Assembly: GCF_002953135.1 (NCBI RefSeq)
Contig: NZ_CP026372.1
Location: 62,001 to 126,000 of the forward strand
Direction of reading: 5' to 3'
Source of the DNA: Sphingobium sp. SCG-1
GTDB lineage: Bacteria > Pseudomonadota > Alphaproteobacteria > Sphingomonadales > Sphingomonadaceae
Length of the DNA: 64,000 nucleotides
Part shown: positions 7,244 through 17,411 of the stretch, one piece after another
Position numbering within the stretch: the first letter of the stretch is position 1
How the letters are laid out: every line of letters starts with the position of its first letter
Notes under the pieces: model-generated
The model's input: only the letters and a program-made list of their open reading frames with translations
Told to the model about the DNA's origin: nothing
The model's database searches: none
Translations under genes and position numbers: made by a program

Positions 7244-8550
7244 ACCAAGCCTCGTCATCACCGTTCGGGCTGAGTTTGTCGAAGCCCTCGCCTGAGGTTG
7301 TCGAAGGCACGGACGCCTCACTGCGTTCGGGCGAACCCTTCGACAAGCTCAGGACGAACGGAACGAAAAGTTTTCGTCAGGACTTCCCCGGCGTTCTCGA
7401 CTGGCATTATCTCGACACCGCCGCGACAGCGCAGAAGCCAAGGCAAGTGATCGACGCTATCGCGCGTGCATATGGCGAGGATTACGCAACCGTCCACCGC
7501 GGCGTCTATGCGCGGTCCGCCAACATGACGCTTGGCTATGAAGCGGGGCGGCGCAAGGTTGCGGGCTTCCTAGGCGCGAAGTCCGACAGCGAAATCGTAT
7601 TCACGCGCGGGGCGACCGAAGGCATCAACCTGGTCGCGCAAAGCTGGGGTGGCGCAAACCTGAAATCCGGTGATCGCATCCTGCTTTCGATGCTGGAGCA
7701 TCACAGCAACATCGTGCCATGGCAGATGATCGCGGGTAAGGTCGGGGCGAGTATCGATGTGATCCCGCTGACCGAGGACGGCCAAATCGATCTCGACGCG
7801 ATGGAGCGCATGATTACGCCCGCGCACAAGATCGTGGCGCTGGCCCATGTCTCCAACGTCCTGGGATCGGTGCTCGACGGTCGCCGCGCCGCAGACATTA
7901 CGCACGCTGCCGGGGCAAAGCTGCTGCTTGACGGATGTCAGGCAGTGCCCCGCCTCAAAGTCGATGTGCAGGCGCTGGACTGCGACTTCTACGTCATGTC
8001 CGCGCACAAGCTATATGGCCCGACCGGGATCGGGGCGCTGTGGGCGCGGCAGGAGATACTCGACGCGATGCCACCGTGGCAGGGCGGCGGCTCCATGATC
8101 GACAAGGTGACGTTCGAGGAGACAACGTACGCGCCTGCGCCGACACGGTTTGAGGCAGGTACACCGCATATCGTCGGTGTGGCGGGGCTGGCTGCGGCGA
8201 TCGACTATGTGGAGGCGATCGGTCTCGAAACGATCCATGCGCATGAGTGCAAGCTAGTCGGGTTAGCCCGTGACGCTTTGCACGGATTGAATTCAGTGCG
8301 GGTCTTTGGTCCCGAAACTTCCGCTGGCATCCTCAGCTTCGAAGTTGAGGGGGTGCATCCGCATGACGTCGGCACCATATTGGATGAAGAAGGCGTGGCA
8401 ATCCGCGCCGGGCATCACTGCGCGCAGCCTTTGATGCGCGCGCTGGGTGTAGAAGCGACGGCGCGGGCCAGCTTTGGCATTTATAATGACGAAGGCGATG
8501 TCGCGGCACTGGTGCGAGGCATTGAACGAGTAAGGAAGATCTTCGGATGA
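7240..8550 (+). CDS. sufS: cysteine desulfurase SufS with a repeat-encoded N-terminal extension
   Basis: A 436-residue class V aminotransferase-type cysteine desulfurase that supplies sulfur for Fe-S assembly. The PLP lysine is K257 in MSAHKLYGPTG, and the persulfide cysteine is C394 in RAGHHCAQP. The conserved enzyme begins only around residue 47 (FPGVLDWHYLDTAATAQKP). Residues 8-41 are the translation of a palindromic repeat at 7261-7361 lying in frame between start and enzyme. The start is GTG at 7240, with GGAGAGG upstream and a 4-bp overlap with sufD. No later start codon precedes the conserved domain, so the extension is probably translated. Confidence 0.95.
   Translation: MNQASSSPFGLSLSKPSPEVVEGTDASLRSGEPFDKLRTNGTKSFRQDFPGVLDWHYLDTAATAQKPRQVIDAIARAYGEDYATVHRGVYARSANMTLGYEAGRRKVAGFLGAKSDSEIVFTRGATEGINLVAQSWGGANLKSGDRILLSMLEHHSNIVPWQMIAGKVGASIDVIPLTEDGQIDLDAMERMITPAHKIVALAHVSNVLGSVLDGRRAADITHAAGAKLLLDGCQAVPRLKVDVQALDCDFYVMSAHKLYGPTGIGALWARQEILDAMPPWQGGGSMIDKVTFEETTYAPAPTRFEAGTPHIVGVAGLAAAIDYVEAIGLETIHAHECKLVGLARDALHGLNSVRVFGPETSAGILSFEVEGVHPHDVGTILDEEGVAIRAGHHCAQPLMRALGVEATARASFGIYNDEGDVAALVRGIERVRKIFG
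7261..7361. repeat. palindromic intergenic-type repeat lying inside sufS
   Basis: The left arm at 7261-7287 (CCGTTCGGGCTGAG...) and the right arm at 7333-7361 are inverted copies with a few mismatches; an extra partial copy (CTGAGGTTGTCGAAGG) lies between them. The same element type, with the same outer arms, is found at 50615-50710. This repeat family is common in sphingomonad genomes, usually between genes; here it is in frame within a coding sequence. Confidence 0.85.
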
Positions 8551-9011
8551 GCGAAGAAGTGAAGATTGCGGTGGAGGAAGTGAACGCGGTCGTGCCGCCG
8601 CCCAAGGCGCGCGTCGACGAAGCCGAGACTTCCGGCGAGCGCAGGCGTGATTATCTGGACGGTTTCCTTGCCGCCAAACCTGACGAATTGACGCAGGGCG
8701 AGCCGGGCGGCAGCGTCTATGATGGGATCATCGATGCGCTCAAAGACATCTATGATCCGGAAATCCCGGTGAACATCTATGATCTCGGGCTAATCTACGG
8801 CGTCGATGTGACGGAGGACGGTCATGCGGTCGTCACCATGACTCTCACAACGCCGCATTGTCCGGTTGCGGAATCGATGCCGGGCGAAGTCGAACTGCGC
8901 GTCGGCGCGGTGCCCGGTGTAGGTGACGCCGAGGTGAACCTCGTATGGGATCCACCATGGGACCCGGCGAAAATGAGCGACGATGCAAAGCTCGAACTGG
9001 GGATGCTATGA
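8547..9011 (+). CDS. sufT: SUF system DUF59 (MIP18/SufT-like) assembly factor
   Basis: A 154-residue protein with an N-terminal charged linker of about 55 residues followed by a DUF59/MIP18 domain. Diagnostic segments are YDPEIPVNIYDLGLIYGV and TLTTPHCPVAESMPGEV (with the conserved Cys), then VNLVWDPPWDPAKMS. DUF59 proteins assist Fe-S cluster maturation or transfer. The start overlaps the sufS stop (ATGA), and its stop overlaps the sufA start, consistent with one translational unit. The gene symbol is by analogy. Confidence 0.88.
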   Translation: MSEEVKIAVEEVNAVVPPPKARVDEAETSGERRRDYLDGFLAAKPDELTQGEPGGSVYDGIIDALKDIYDPEIPVNIYDLGLIYGVDVTEDGHAVVTMTLTTPHCPVAESMPGEVELRVGAVPGVGDAEVNLVWDPPWDPAKMSDDAKLELGML

Positions 9012-9370
9012 TGTCCACCGAAGTCAAAACGCGCGTTCGTCCTGCGGCCGTCATCCTGACGCCCAATGCGGAGAAGCGCATCGCAGACCTTATGGCGAAA
9101 GCGCCCGAAGGCACCATCGGCGTTAAGCTCTCGACGCCGCGCCGCGGCTGCTCGGGCCTGGCCTATTCGGTCGATTATGTAAGCGAAGAAGCCAAGTTCG
9201 ACGAGAAGATCGAGACGCCGGGCGGCACCTTCTACATCGACGGCGGATCGGTGCTGTATCTGATCGGATCGACGATGGACTGGGTGGAAGACGATTTTAC
9301 CGCGGGGTTCGTCTTCAACAATCCCAATGCCAAGGGTAGCTGCGGCTGCGGGGAAAGCTTCACCATCTAA
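9008..9370 (+). CDS. sufA: A-type Fe-S carrier SufA/IscA/ErpA family
   Basis: A 120-residue HesB/IscA-family protein that accepts clusters from the scaffold and passes them to apo-enzymes. The three conserved cysteines are in PRRGCSGLAYS and in GSCGCGESF at the C-terminus. The start is ATG 9008, overlapping the stop of the DUF59 gene; a second ATG follows directly at 9011. It closes the suf operon; 38 bp separate it from the next gene. Confidence 0.95.
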   Translation: MMSTEVKTRVRPAAVILTPNAEKRIADLMAKAPEGTIGVKLSTPRRGCSGLAYSVDYVSEEAKFDEKIETPGGTFYIDGGSVLYLIGSTMDWVEDDFTAGFVFNNPNAKGSCGCGESFTI

Positions 9371-9408
9371 TCCTTGCCCTTACGGCGGACGATGACTAGG
9401 CACCCGCC

Positions 9409-10074
9409 ATGCGCGCAGATTTCGCCCATATCGACACCTGGATCTTCGATCTGGATAATACGCTGTATCCGGCGAAATCCGACTTGTTCGGGCTTATCGA
9501 CATCAAAATGGGCGAGTTCATTCAGACTCTGCTCGGGTGCGATCCGGTGGAGGCTCGCCGTGTGCAGAAGGGGTATTTCCTCGAGCATGGAACCACGCTG
9601 GCGGGGTTGATGCGGGACCATGCGGTCGAGCCGCGCACATTTCTCGATTACGTACACGACATTTCACTCGACCGGCTGATGATGGATCATGCGCTGATCG
9701 ACAATATCGCGGCGCTGCCAGGTCGGCGCCTGATCTTCACCAATGGCGATGCCGCCTATGCGGGACGCGTGCTCGCCAAGCTGGGCCTAGCCGACGCCTT
9801 CGAATTGATACACGACATCCATGCCTGCGCCTATGTGCCCAAGCCCGATCCAGCCGGATATGCCGCGCTGTGTGAGATCCATGACGTCGATCCCAGATGC
9901 AGCGTGTTCTTCGAGGACATGGCCCGCAACCTGAAGCCTGCCAAGGCGATCGGCATGACGACCGTATGGGTCAACAACGGATCGGAAGCCGGCAATGTGG
10001 ATGCCCATGCCGACTTCATCGACTATGAAACCGACCATCTGACGCCGTTTCTGGCGAACATCATTGGGGACTGA
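9409..10074 (+). CDS. HAD-family pyrimidine 5'-nucleotidase
   Basis: A 221-residue HAD hydrolase. Motif I is WIFDLDNTLYP with D14 and D16, the nucleophile and acid/base pair. Motif II is RLIFTNGDAAYA, and the C-terminal acidic motif is VFFEDMARNLKPAKAIGM. The NTLYP start and overall layout match the pyrimidine 5'-nucleotidase (SDT1-like) group, which dephosphorylates UMP/CMP-type substrates. It ends 1 bp before the dapD ATG, so the two are probably co-transcribed. Confidence 0.85.
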   Translation: MRADFAHIDTWIFDLDNTLYPAKSDLFGLIDIKMGEFIQTLLGCDPVEARRVQKGYFLEHGTTLAGLMRDHAVEPRTFLDYVHDISLDRLMMDHALIDNIAALPGRRLIFTNGDAAYAGRVLAKLGLADAFELIHDIHACAYVPKPDPAGYAALCEIHDVDPRCSVFFEDMARNLKPAKAIGMTTVWVNNGSEAGNVDAHADFIDYETDHLTPFLANIIGD

Positions 10075-10075
10075 C

Positions 10076-10915
10076 ATGACCGACGCACTGATTGCCACCA
10101 TCGATTCCGCGTGGGATGCGCGCGCCGACGTCGGCGTCGTCACCCAAGGTAACGTGCGCGACGCGGTGGTCGAAGCACTCCGGCTGCTGGACGCAGGCGA
10201 AGCACGGGTAGCCGAACCCACGGCCGATGGCTGGCAGGTGAATCAGTGGCTCAAGAAGGCGGTTCTGCTGTCCTTCCGCCTCAATGACAATGCGCTGATC
10301 CCCGGCGGACCCGGTGGCGCTTTTTGGTGGGACAAGGTGCCGAGCAAATTCGATGGCTGGGACGAAGCGCGGTTCCGTGCCGCCGGTTTCCGGGCCGTTC
10401 CCGGCGCATTCGCCCGCGGCGGTTCTTTCATTGCGAAGAACGTGGTGCTGATGCCAAGCTTCGTCAACATCGGTGCGTTCGTCGATGAAGGCACGATGGT
10501 CGACACCTGGGTGACGGTCGGAAGCTGCGCGCAGATCGGCAAGAACGTGCATCTGTCGGGCGGCGTTGGCATCGGCGGCGTGCTGGAGCCCTTGCAGGCC
10601 GACCCCGTCATCATCGAGGACGATTGCTTCATCGGCGCGCGATCCGAAGTGGTCGAGGGCGTGAGGATCGGCAAGGGATCGGTACTGTCGATGGGCGTGT
10701 TCATCACCAAGACGACCAAGATCGTCGATCGTACAACCGGCGAGATCTTTGTGGGTGAAGTGCCGCCCTATTCGGTGGTCGTGCCCGGATCATTACCCGG
10801 CAAGCCGCTCCCCGATGGCACGCCCGGTCCGAACCTCTCCTGCGCCGTAATCGTCAAGCGCGTTGATGCTCAGACGCGTTCCAAAACGGCCATCAACGAA
10901 TTGCTGCGGGACTAA
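10076..10915 (+). CDS. dapD: 2,3,4,5-tetrahydropyridine-2,6-dicarboxylate N-succinyltransferase
   Basis: A 279-residue enzyme of lysine/diaminopimelate synthesis that succinylates tetrahydrodipicolinate. The N-terminal helical part is followed by left-handed hexapeptide repeats, visible in VGSCAQIGKNVHLSGGVGIGG and CFIGARSEVVEGVRIGKGSV. The start is the ATG at 10076, with GGGGA five bases upstream. An in-frame TTG at 10064 would place the start inside the preceding gene and has no ribosome site. The stop is 2 bp from the convergent TPR gene. Confidence 0.96.
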   Translation: MTDALIATIDSAWDARADVGVVTQGNVRDAVVEALRLLDAGEARVAEPTADGWQVNQWLKKAVLLSFRLNDNALIPGGPGGAFWWDKVPSKFDGWDEARFRAAGFRAVPGAFARGGSFIAKNVVLMPSFVNIGAFVDEGTMVDTWVTVGSCAQIGKNVHLSGGVGIGGVLEPLQADPVIIEDDCFIGARSEVVEGVRIGKGSVLSMGVFITKTTKIVDRTTGEIFVGEVPPYSVVVPGSLPGKPLPDGTPGPNLSCAVIVKRVDAQTRSKTAINELLRD

Positions 10916-10917
10916 GC

Positions 10918-12735
10918 TTAACGGAAGAGGCCTCGGCTCCGTAGATACCGTTCGGTGCGTTCTGTCAGGCGCGGCAACATCAATATGCGTTTGAGTACTA
11001 CAGCAGGCGGGGCATTAGGGGGGGCCGCCGCCGCCCGCGCAGCTTGCGCCCAATGGCGGCGTGCGGCTTCAATATCATCGGCGGCGGCGTAGGCGGCCGC
11101 CATGGTCAATTCATAGGGTGCTTTGCGGAACCCTTCGGCAACCGGGATGCGGAGGGCGAAACGAAGCGCCGCCTCCCCTTCCCCGCGCTCGCTCATGCCT
11201 ATCACCATCGGCATAGCAGTGACGGCAGGCAAGGTGTTATCCAGTTCCCATGCCCGCCGCAGCGTGGCCTCGTAACCTGCGTCGCCACATTGAAACATAT
11301 ACAGGCCAGCGCGTGCATAGGCGTACCCATCATAAGGGTTGCGGTCCAAAGCTTCAGTTGCACTTGCGTTGCCGAGATCGCACATGTTGTTGATATAAGC
11401 GGCCAGTGCCATCGCCATCGACGCATCGGCCGAATAGGGATCGGCATCCATCGCGCGACGGGCAAGAACCAGCGCTTCGCTTCTAACATTTGCCACCTGT
11501 TCCGGATGCTCGGCAGCCTCCCGCAATCGAGTCATCATCTTTGCAGCGATAGCCGGAGCATTGCCGGGGTCTTGCTTTAGCGTCAGATCGAGGCACGCCT
11601 TGACAGGCGCTGCCAGAGCGGCTGCGTTCCCCATGTAATATTCGGAATATCGCATCATACAGGGGAAGCCAGGGGAGAAATTACCCGCAAGAGCGCGACG
11701 TTCACGCGAACCGATCACGCCAAATGGCGACATGATGGCATTGATCGAAGGGCCAAGCGCGTCCACAAAGGATGTCACTTTCGCCAGCTCCAGTCGCCGC
11801 GACCATATCTGCGTCGTGTTCCGATGATTCCAGAGAGTTAAGTAAAGCAACTTGCGTTCGGCGCCGACCAGCGTGCCGGTCAAGCGGTATTCTCCGGCCG
11901 CTTCACGAGTAGAGGGCACGGACATGCCCACCGTGCGAACATTGAAGGTCCATGTCCGGTGGAGCGCGTCACCCAAGATACGGTCAATGCGCTGCGCAAG
12001 AACCTTGTCAGCACCTTCGACGGTCGCGACCGGTTCGACATCCATCACTGGCGGAGGAACCAGCATCTGGCTTTGGCGCACAGGCGTTGCATTTTGCACG
12101 GCGGGAGCCTTGGAAGGCGCAAAAACGTGAATCAACAAGGCAATCGCCGCCACCACAGCGACTATTCCCGTCAACACCATAAGCCATTTTCTGGAGAATG
12201 GGCCGTGTATTGCGGAATGGCCGACGGGTCTCCCGGTCCCCAGAGGCGGCATTGCATCGGATTGCGAAGCTGGCGTCCAGTGCACACGGTAACTGCCGTT
12301 CGGAATGGAGACCCGAACCGAGCAGTCGCCTTCCCCTTTTTCTATATAGAAGGTCTCGATCATCCGGCGCAGACGACCGACTTGAACCCGGGGATAGCTA
12401 TCCACTTGAGCATCAAAGTCTGGACCTTTGCCCAATCCGTCAACCGCAACACCATAGGCTTTCAGATCGTCGCCCCGCCCGGCCAACGTCTCTGCTGCGA
12501 GGAATTTCAACAATCGCCGCATGACCGGCGCACGTTGAAAGGCAGCGCTGCCACATATTCGTTCGACTTCCCGATCGCAGTGTTGCAGCGCCGGAATGGG
12601 ACAAGCATCGCTTCCCGGCTGGAGCTTATGCGCCAACTTCATGAACCCCTGATTTGCTGACCCGGCTCGCTGAGAAGCAGCTATTCTGTGCTGCCTGCGG
12701 CTCATATTGTGATTAGCACCCCACCCCCGCTGCAT
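10918..12735 (-). CDS. membrane-anchored protein with N-terminal regulator-like domain and periplasmic TPR region
   Basis: A protein of up to 605 residues (internal Met at 11 and 32 are alternative starts). Residues about 55-152 form a compact domain (FQRAPVMRRLLKFLAAETLAG, then SYPRVQVGRLRRMIETFY and IPNGSYRVHW) resembling the N-terminal part of TPR-containing regulators. One membrane helix follows at about 185-205 (WLMVLTGIVAVVAAIALLIHV). The remaining 400 residues are alanine-rich helical repeats, probably TPR (VKACLDLTLKQDPGNAPAIAA, ATEALDRNPYDGYAYARAGL). The layout recalls ToxR/CadC-type one-component regulators. Target and signal are unknown. Confidence 0.65.
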   Translation of the reverse strand: MQRGWGANHNMSRRQHRIAASQRAGSANQGFMKLAHKLQPGSDACPIPALQHCDREVERICGSAAFQRAPVMRRLLKFLAAETLAGRGDDLKAYGVAVDGLGKGPDFDAQVDSYPRVQVGRLRRMIETFYIEKGEGDCSVRVSIPNGSYRVHWTPASQSDAMPPLGTGRPVGHSAIHGPFSRKWLMVLTGIVAVVAAIALLIHVFAPSKAPAVQNATPVRQSQMLVPPPVMDVEPVATVEGADKVLAQRIDRILGDALHRTWTFNVRTVGMSVPSTREAAGEYRLTGTLVGAERKLLYLTLWNHRNTTQIWSRRLELAKVTSFVDALGPSINAIMSPFGVIGSRERRALAGNFSPGFPCMMRYSEYYMGNAAALAAPVKACLDLTLKQDPGNAPAIAAKMMTRLREAAEHPEQVANVRSEALVLARRAMDADPYSADASMAMALAAYINNMCDLGNASATEALDRNPYDGYAYARAGLYMFQCGDAGYEATLRRAWELDNTLPAVTAMPMVIGMSERGEGEAALRFALRIPVAEGFRKAPYELTMAAAYAAADDIEAARRHWAQAARAAAAPPNAPPAVVLKRILMLPRLTERTERYLRSRGLFR

Positions 12736-13006
12736 GTTACCTGCCGCTTGTTACCGTGACATAGACAGATGAAACTTGCCGCACAACCTCCCTTGGGCGA
12801 GTTTTGGCCGGCGCATGGCTAAGTGCGTCGAAAAGTCGAATTGAGCAGATCGCCATCCTGTGATGCCCCACACGTCGCTGGGAGGCGAGGGACCTGTAAC
12901 GTAGACACGCTTTGATTTGCTCCGATCCCCCCTCGGACATTCGTGTTTGCTGCCCGGAACGGACCTAGAGTGGCCCCACCTCCTCTATGTTTGGTCCGGG
13001 CACTTT
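12736..13006. other. divergent intergenic region
   Basis: This gap lies between the TPR-protein start on the minus strand and the ABC exporter on the plus strand. GGTAAC directly precedes the minus-strand ATG. Near 12950-13003 there is a loose inverted repeat (TGCCCGG...CCGGGCA). No gene longer than a shadow frame was found. Confidence 0.4.
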
Positions 13007-13020
13007 TGTGTCTAGACACA
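13007..13020. promoter_or_regulatory. perfect 14-bp palindrome upstream of the ABC exporter
   Basis: TGTGTCTAGACACA is fully self-complementary and lies 61 bp before the exporter start codon at 13082. Its length and position fit a dimeric-repressor operator. No regulator gene is adjacent, so the binding protein is unknown. Confidence 0.4.
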
Positions 13021-13081
13021 CCGACTATGATTCGCGGATCGAACATTGTGACTGGTTGGTTTCTGACCTGCCGCATATTAC

Positions 13082-14923
13082 ATGCCCTTCATGCCTCCTG
13101 ATAATCCAACGACGTTGGTGTCGCGCACCGATGCCCCGCCTGCATGGGCAACGCTCCGCCGGTTCTTCGTCTACCTCTGGCCCGCCGATTCGCGTGCGTT
13201 GCGACTGCGCGTCGTGCTGGCGATGGTGCTGGTGGTGATGGCGAAGGCGACGGCGTTCGCAATGCCCTTCGCGTACAAGGCAGCGATCGATCGCATGGCG
13301 CCGGGTCTGGAACCGCTAGCTGGTCTCGCCATCGCGTTGGTGGGCGCTTATGCGCTGGCGCGGTTTGTGTCGGTAGTGTTCGACAATATCCGTAATGTCG
13401 TGTTCGAGCGCGTGGGCCAAGAAGCGACCCGACGGCTGGCCGAGCATGTGTTCGGGCATCTGCATCGCCTGTCGCTGCGTTTCCATCTGGACCGCAAGAC
13501 CGGTGCAGTCACGAAGATCGTCGAGCGCGGCACGAAGAGCATCGACACGATGCTATACTTCCTCCTGTTCAACATCGCGCCTACGGTGCTGGAGCTGGCT
13601 GCGGTCTGCATCTATTTTCAAATCAAGTTCGGGTTCGGCATGGTGGCCGCGACGCTGGCCATGGTGGGACTATACATCTGGTTCACGCGGACAGTGACGG
13701 AGTGGCGCAACCAGTTGCGGCGGGACATGGTCGACCTCGATACCGGCGCGGTGGCCCATGCCGTGGACAGCCTGCTGAATTTCGAGACAGTGAAGTATTT
13801 CGGGGCCGAGGCGCGCGAGGCGGAGCGGTACGGCACCGCAATGCGGCGCTACGCGGCGGCGGCGGTCAAGTCGGAGAACAGCCTCGCCTGGCTCAATATC
13901 GGCCAGTCATTGATTACCAACCTGATGATGGCAGGTGCGATGGCCTATACTGTGTGGGGCTGGAGCCGGGGCACGTTCAGCACGGGTGACGTGGTGCTGG
14001 TGAATGGCTTGCTGACGCAATTGTTCCGGCCGCTCGACTTGCTCGGCATGGTCTATCGCACGATCCGGCAAGGGCTGATCGACATGGAGGCAATGTTCAA
14101 GCTGGTCGACACGCCGCAAGAGATTGTCGATGTGCCGGGCGCGCCCGCGCTGGATGTCAGGCAGGCCGAGGTGCGGTTCGAAAATGTAGTGTTCGGCTAC
14201 GATCCTGAGCGCGAGATACTGCATGGGGTGAGCTTCACCATCCCGGCTGGCAAGACGCTGGCGATCGTTGGGCCATCAGGCGCGGGCAAATCCACCATCG
14301 CGCGGCTGCTGTTCCGCTTCTACGATATTCAGTCGGGGCGCATCCTGATCGACGGGCAGGACATTGCGGAGGTGCAGCAGGACAGTCTGCGCGCGGCGAT
14401 CGGCATTGTGCCGCAGGACATGGTGCTGTTCAACGACACGGTGGGCTACAATATCGGCTATGGCCGCGCCGGGGCAAGCCGGGCGGAGATCGAGGCAGCG
14501 GCCAAGGGTGCGTCAATCCACGAATTCGTGCTGTCGCTGCCGGAGGGCTATGACACGCGCGTGGGGGAGCGTGGATTGAAGCTTTCGGGCGGTGAGAAGC
14601 AGCGCGTGGCGATTGCGCGGACCTTGGTTAAAAACCCGCCGATCCTGGTGCTGGACGAGGCGACCAGTGCTCTCGACAGCCGCACGGAGGAAGCGATTCA
14701 GGGCGTGCTGGGCGAGATCGCGCGGCGGCGGACCACAATCATCGTCGCGCACCGGCTCTCGACCGTGGTCGAGGCGGACGAGATCATCGTGCTGGACAGC
14801 GGACGAGTGCGGGAGCGAGGCACCCATGCGCAGTTGTTGCGGGCGGGCGACCTCTACGCGTCGATGTGGGCGCGGCAGGCACAGGAGCGGGAGACCGGCG
14901 AGAGTGAGGTTGTGGAGGCGTGA
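13082..14923 (+). CDS. Atm1/HMT1-type ABC exporter (fused permease and ATPase)
   Basis: A 613-residue half-transporter. Six membrane helices occupy about residues 35-330, for example VVLAMVLVVMAKATAFAMPF. A nucleotide-binding domain follows, with Walker A GPSGAGKST near residue 396, signature LSGGEKQRVAIART near 500, Walker B ILVLDEATSALDS near 520 and switch His in IIVAHRLST. The TMD sequence TGAVTKIVERGTKSIDTMLYF is typical of the mitochondrial Atm1/bacterial heavy-metal exporter group, which exports glutathione-linked metal or sulfur species. ATG at 13082 is used; a second ATG is at 13091. Confidence 0.88.
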   Translation: MPFMPPDNPTTLVSRTDAPPAWATLRRFFVYLWPADSRALRLRVVLAMVLVVMAKATAFAMPFAYKAAIDRMAPGLEPLAGLAIALVGAYALARFVSVVFDNIRNVVFERVGQEATRRLAEHVFGHLHRLSLRFHLDRKTGAVTKIVERGTKSIDTMLYFLLFNIAPTVLELAAVCIYFQIKFGFGMVAATLAMVGLYIWFTRTVTEWRNQLRRDMVDLDTGAVAHAVDSLLNFETVKYFGAEAREAERYGTAMRRYAAAAVKSENSLAWLNIGQSLITNLMMAGAMAYTVWGWSRGTFSTGDVVLVNGLLTQLFRPLDLLGMVYRTIRQGLIDMEAMFKLVDTPQEIVDVPGAPALDVRQAEVRFENVVFGYDPEREILHGVSFTIPAGKTLAIVGPSGAGKSTIARLLFRFYDIQSGRILIDGQDIAEVQQDSLRAAIGIVPQDMVLFNDTVGYNIGYGRAGASRAEIEAAAKGASIHEFVLSLPEGYDTRVGERGLKLSGGEKQRVAIARTLVKNPPILVLDEATSALDSRTEEAIQGVLGEIARRRTTIIVAHRLSTVVEADEIIVLDSGRVRERGTHAQLLRAGDLYASMWARQAQERETGESEVVEA

Positions 14924-15011
14924 AGCCTCTCACCCCATTGCCCTGAGCGGACGGTGATTTGAGGCCGTTTCCCCTTTCCCCCAACCTTCACGCCCGCTAA
15001 GCCCCCCGCCA

Positions 15012-16781
<1,770 letters not shown>

Positions 16782-16853
16782 CGACGCGCGCGCCTCTTGA
16801 AAGCCTTTAGGCGATTGGGCATGGCCGTCTGAATACTGTAAAGGACCGCGCTT

Positions 16854-17282
16854 ATGTTCCGCCAAGTCACCGAAACGCTCTATGTCTCGCCGCAGATCGG
16901 CGTTGCGGAAGTCGCCTATGCCAAGGCTCTGGGCGTGACGATGGTGGTGAACAACCGGCCCGAAGGCGAAGAGCCCGGACAGACGACCGGGGCGGAAATT
17001 GAGGCGGCAGCAAGGGCGGCGGGGCTGGACTATGCCGCGGTGCCGGTGACACATGCCGGTTTCTCGCCGTGGCAACTCGACGGGATGGCAACGGCGCTGG
17101 AGCAGGCGGGGACAGGCAAAGTACTGGCCTATTGCCGATCAGGCACCCGCAGTACTTTCTTGTGGGCATTAACGCGTGCACGGGCGGGGGATGATGCCGC
17201 TGCGCTGTCGGACCAGGCGGCGGCGGCGGGATATGACCTGTCCCCGATCCGGCAGATTATGGATGCCGTAAAGGGCGGCTGA
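16854..17282 (+). CDS. TIGR01244/DUF442-type phosphatase or sulfurtransferase-like protein
   Basis: A 142-residue protein with a C-x5-R active-site loop CRSGTRS near residue 94, shared by tyrosine-phosphatase-fold and related families. The early VVNNRPEGEEPGQ segment is the hallmark of the TIGR01244 group, found in proteobacteria alone or fused to beta-lactamase-fold persulfide dioxygenases. The substrate is not known from sequence. AAAGGA precedes the ATG. It ends 50 bp before the Pho-box-like promoter. Confidence 0.8.
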   Translation: MFRQVTETLYVSPQIGVAEVAYAKALGVTMVVNNRPEGEEPGQTTGAEIEAAARAAGLDYAAVPVTHAGFSPWQLDGMATALEQAGTGKVLAYCRSGTRSTFLWALTRARAGDDAAALSDQAAAAGYDLSPIRQIMDAVKGG

Positions 17283-17333
17283 CTTTTCCTTCGCAGATCG
17301 TCGAAGGTTATCGGCGGCGACGCCTTCACCGAA

Positions 17334-17362
17334 CCGTCACGCGCGGGTCATCGTTGCGTCAT
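17334..17362 (+). promoter_or_regulatory. Pho-box-like triple direct repeat upstream of btaA
   Basis: Three half-sites, CCGTCAC (17334-17340), GGGTCAT (17345-17351) and GCGTCAT (17356-17362), repeat at exactly 11-bp steps, the geometry of PhoB sites (7-mer plus 4-bp spacer). A TATCAG hexamer at 17373-17378, ten bases further on, could be the -10 element, as in activator-dependent pho promoters. Transcription would then begin near 17385, upstream of the btaA ATG at 17412. Confidence 0.68.
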
Positions 17363-17411
17363 GGGACGAGACTATCAGGCCGGATCGTTGATCGACCGGG
17401 AACCTGACCAC

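Noticed and set aside
10064..10075. TTG start for dapD
   Set aside because: It lies in the preceding gene; GGGGA is spaced for the ATG at 10076.
17361..17411. btaA start at ATG 17361
   Set aside because: The codon overlaps the third Pho half-site and lies upstream of the likely transcription start.
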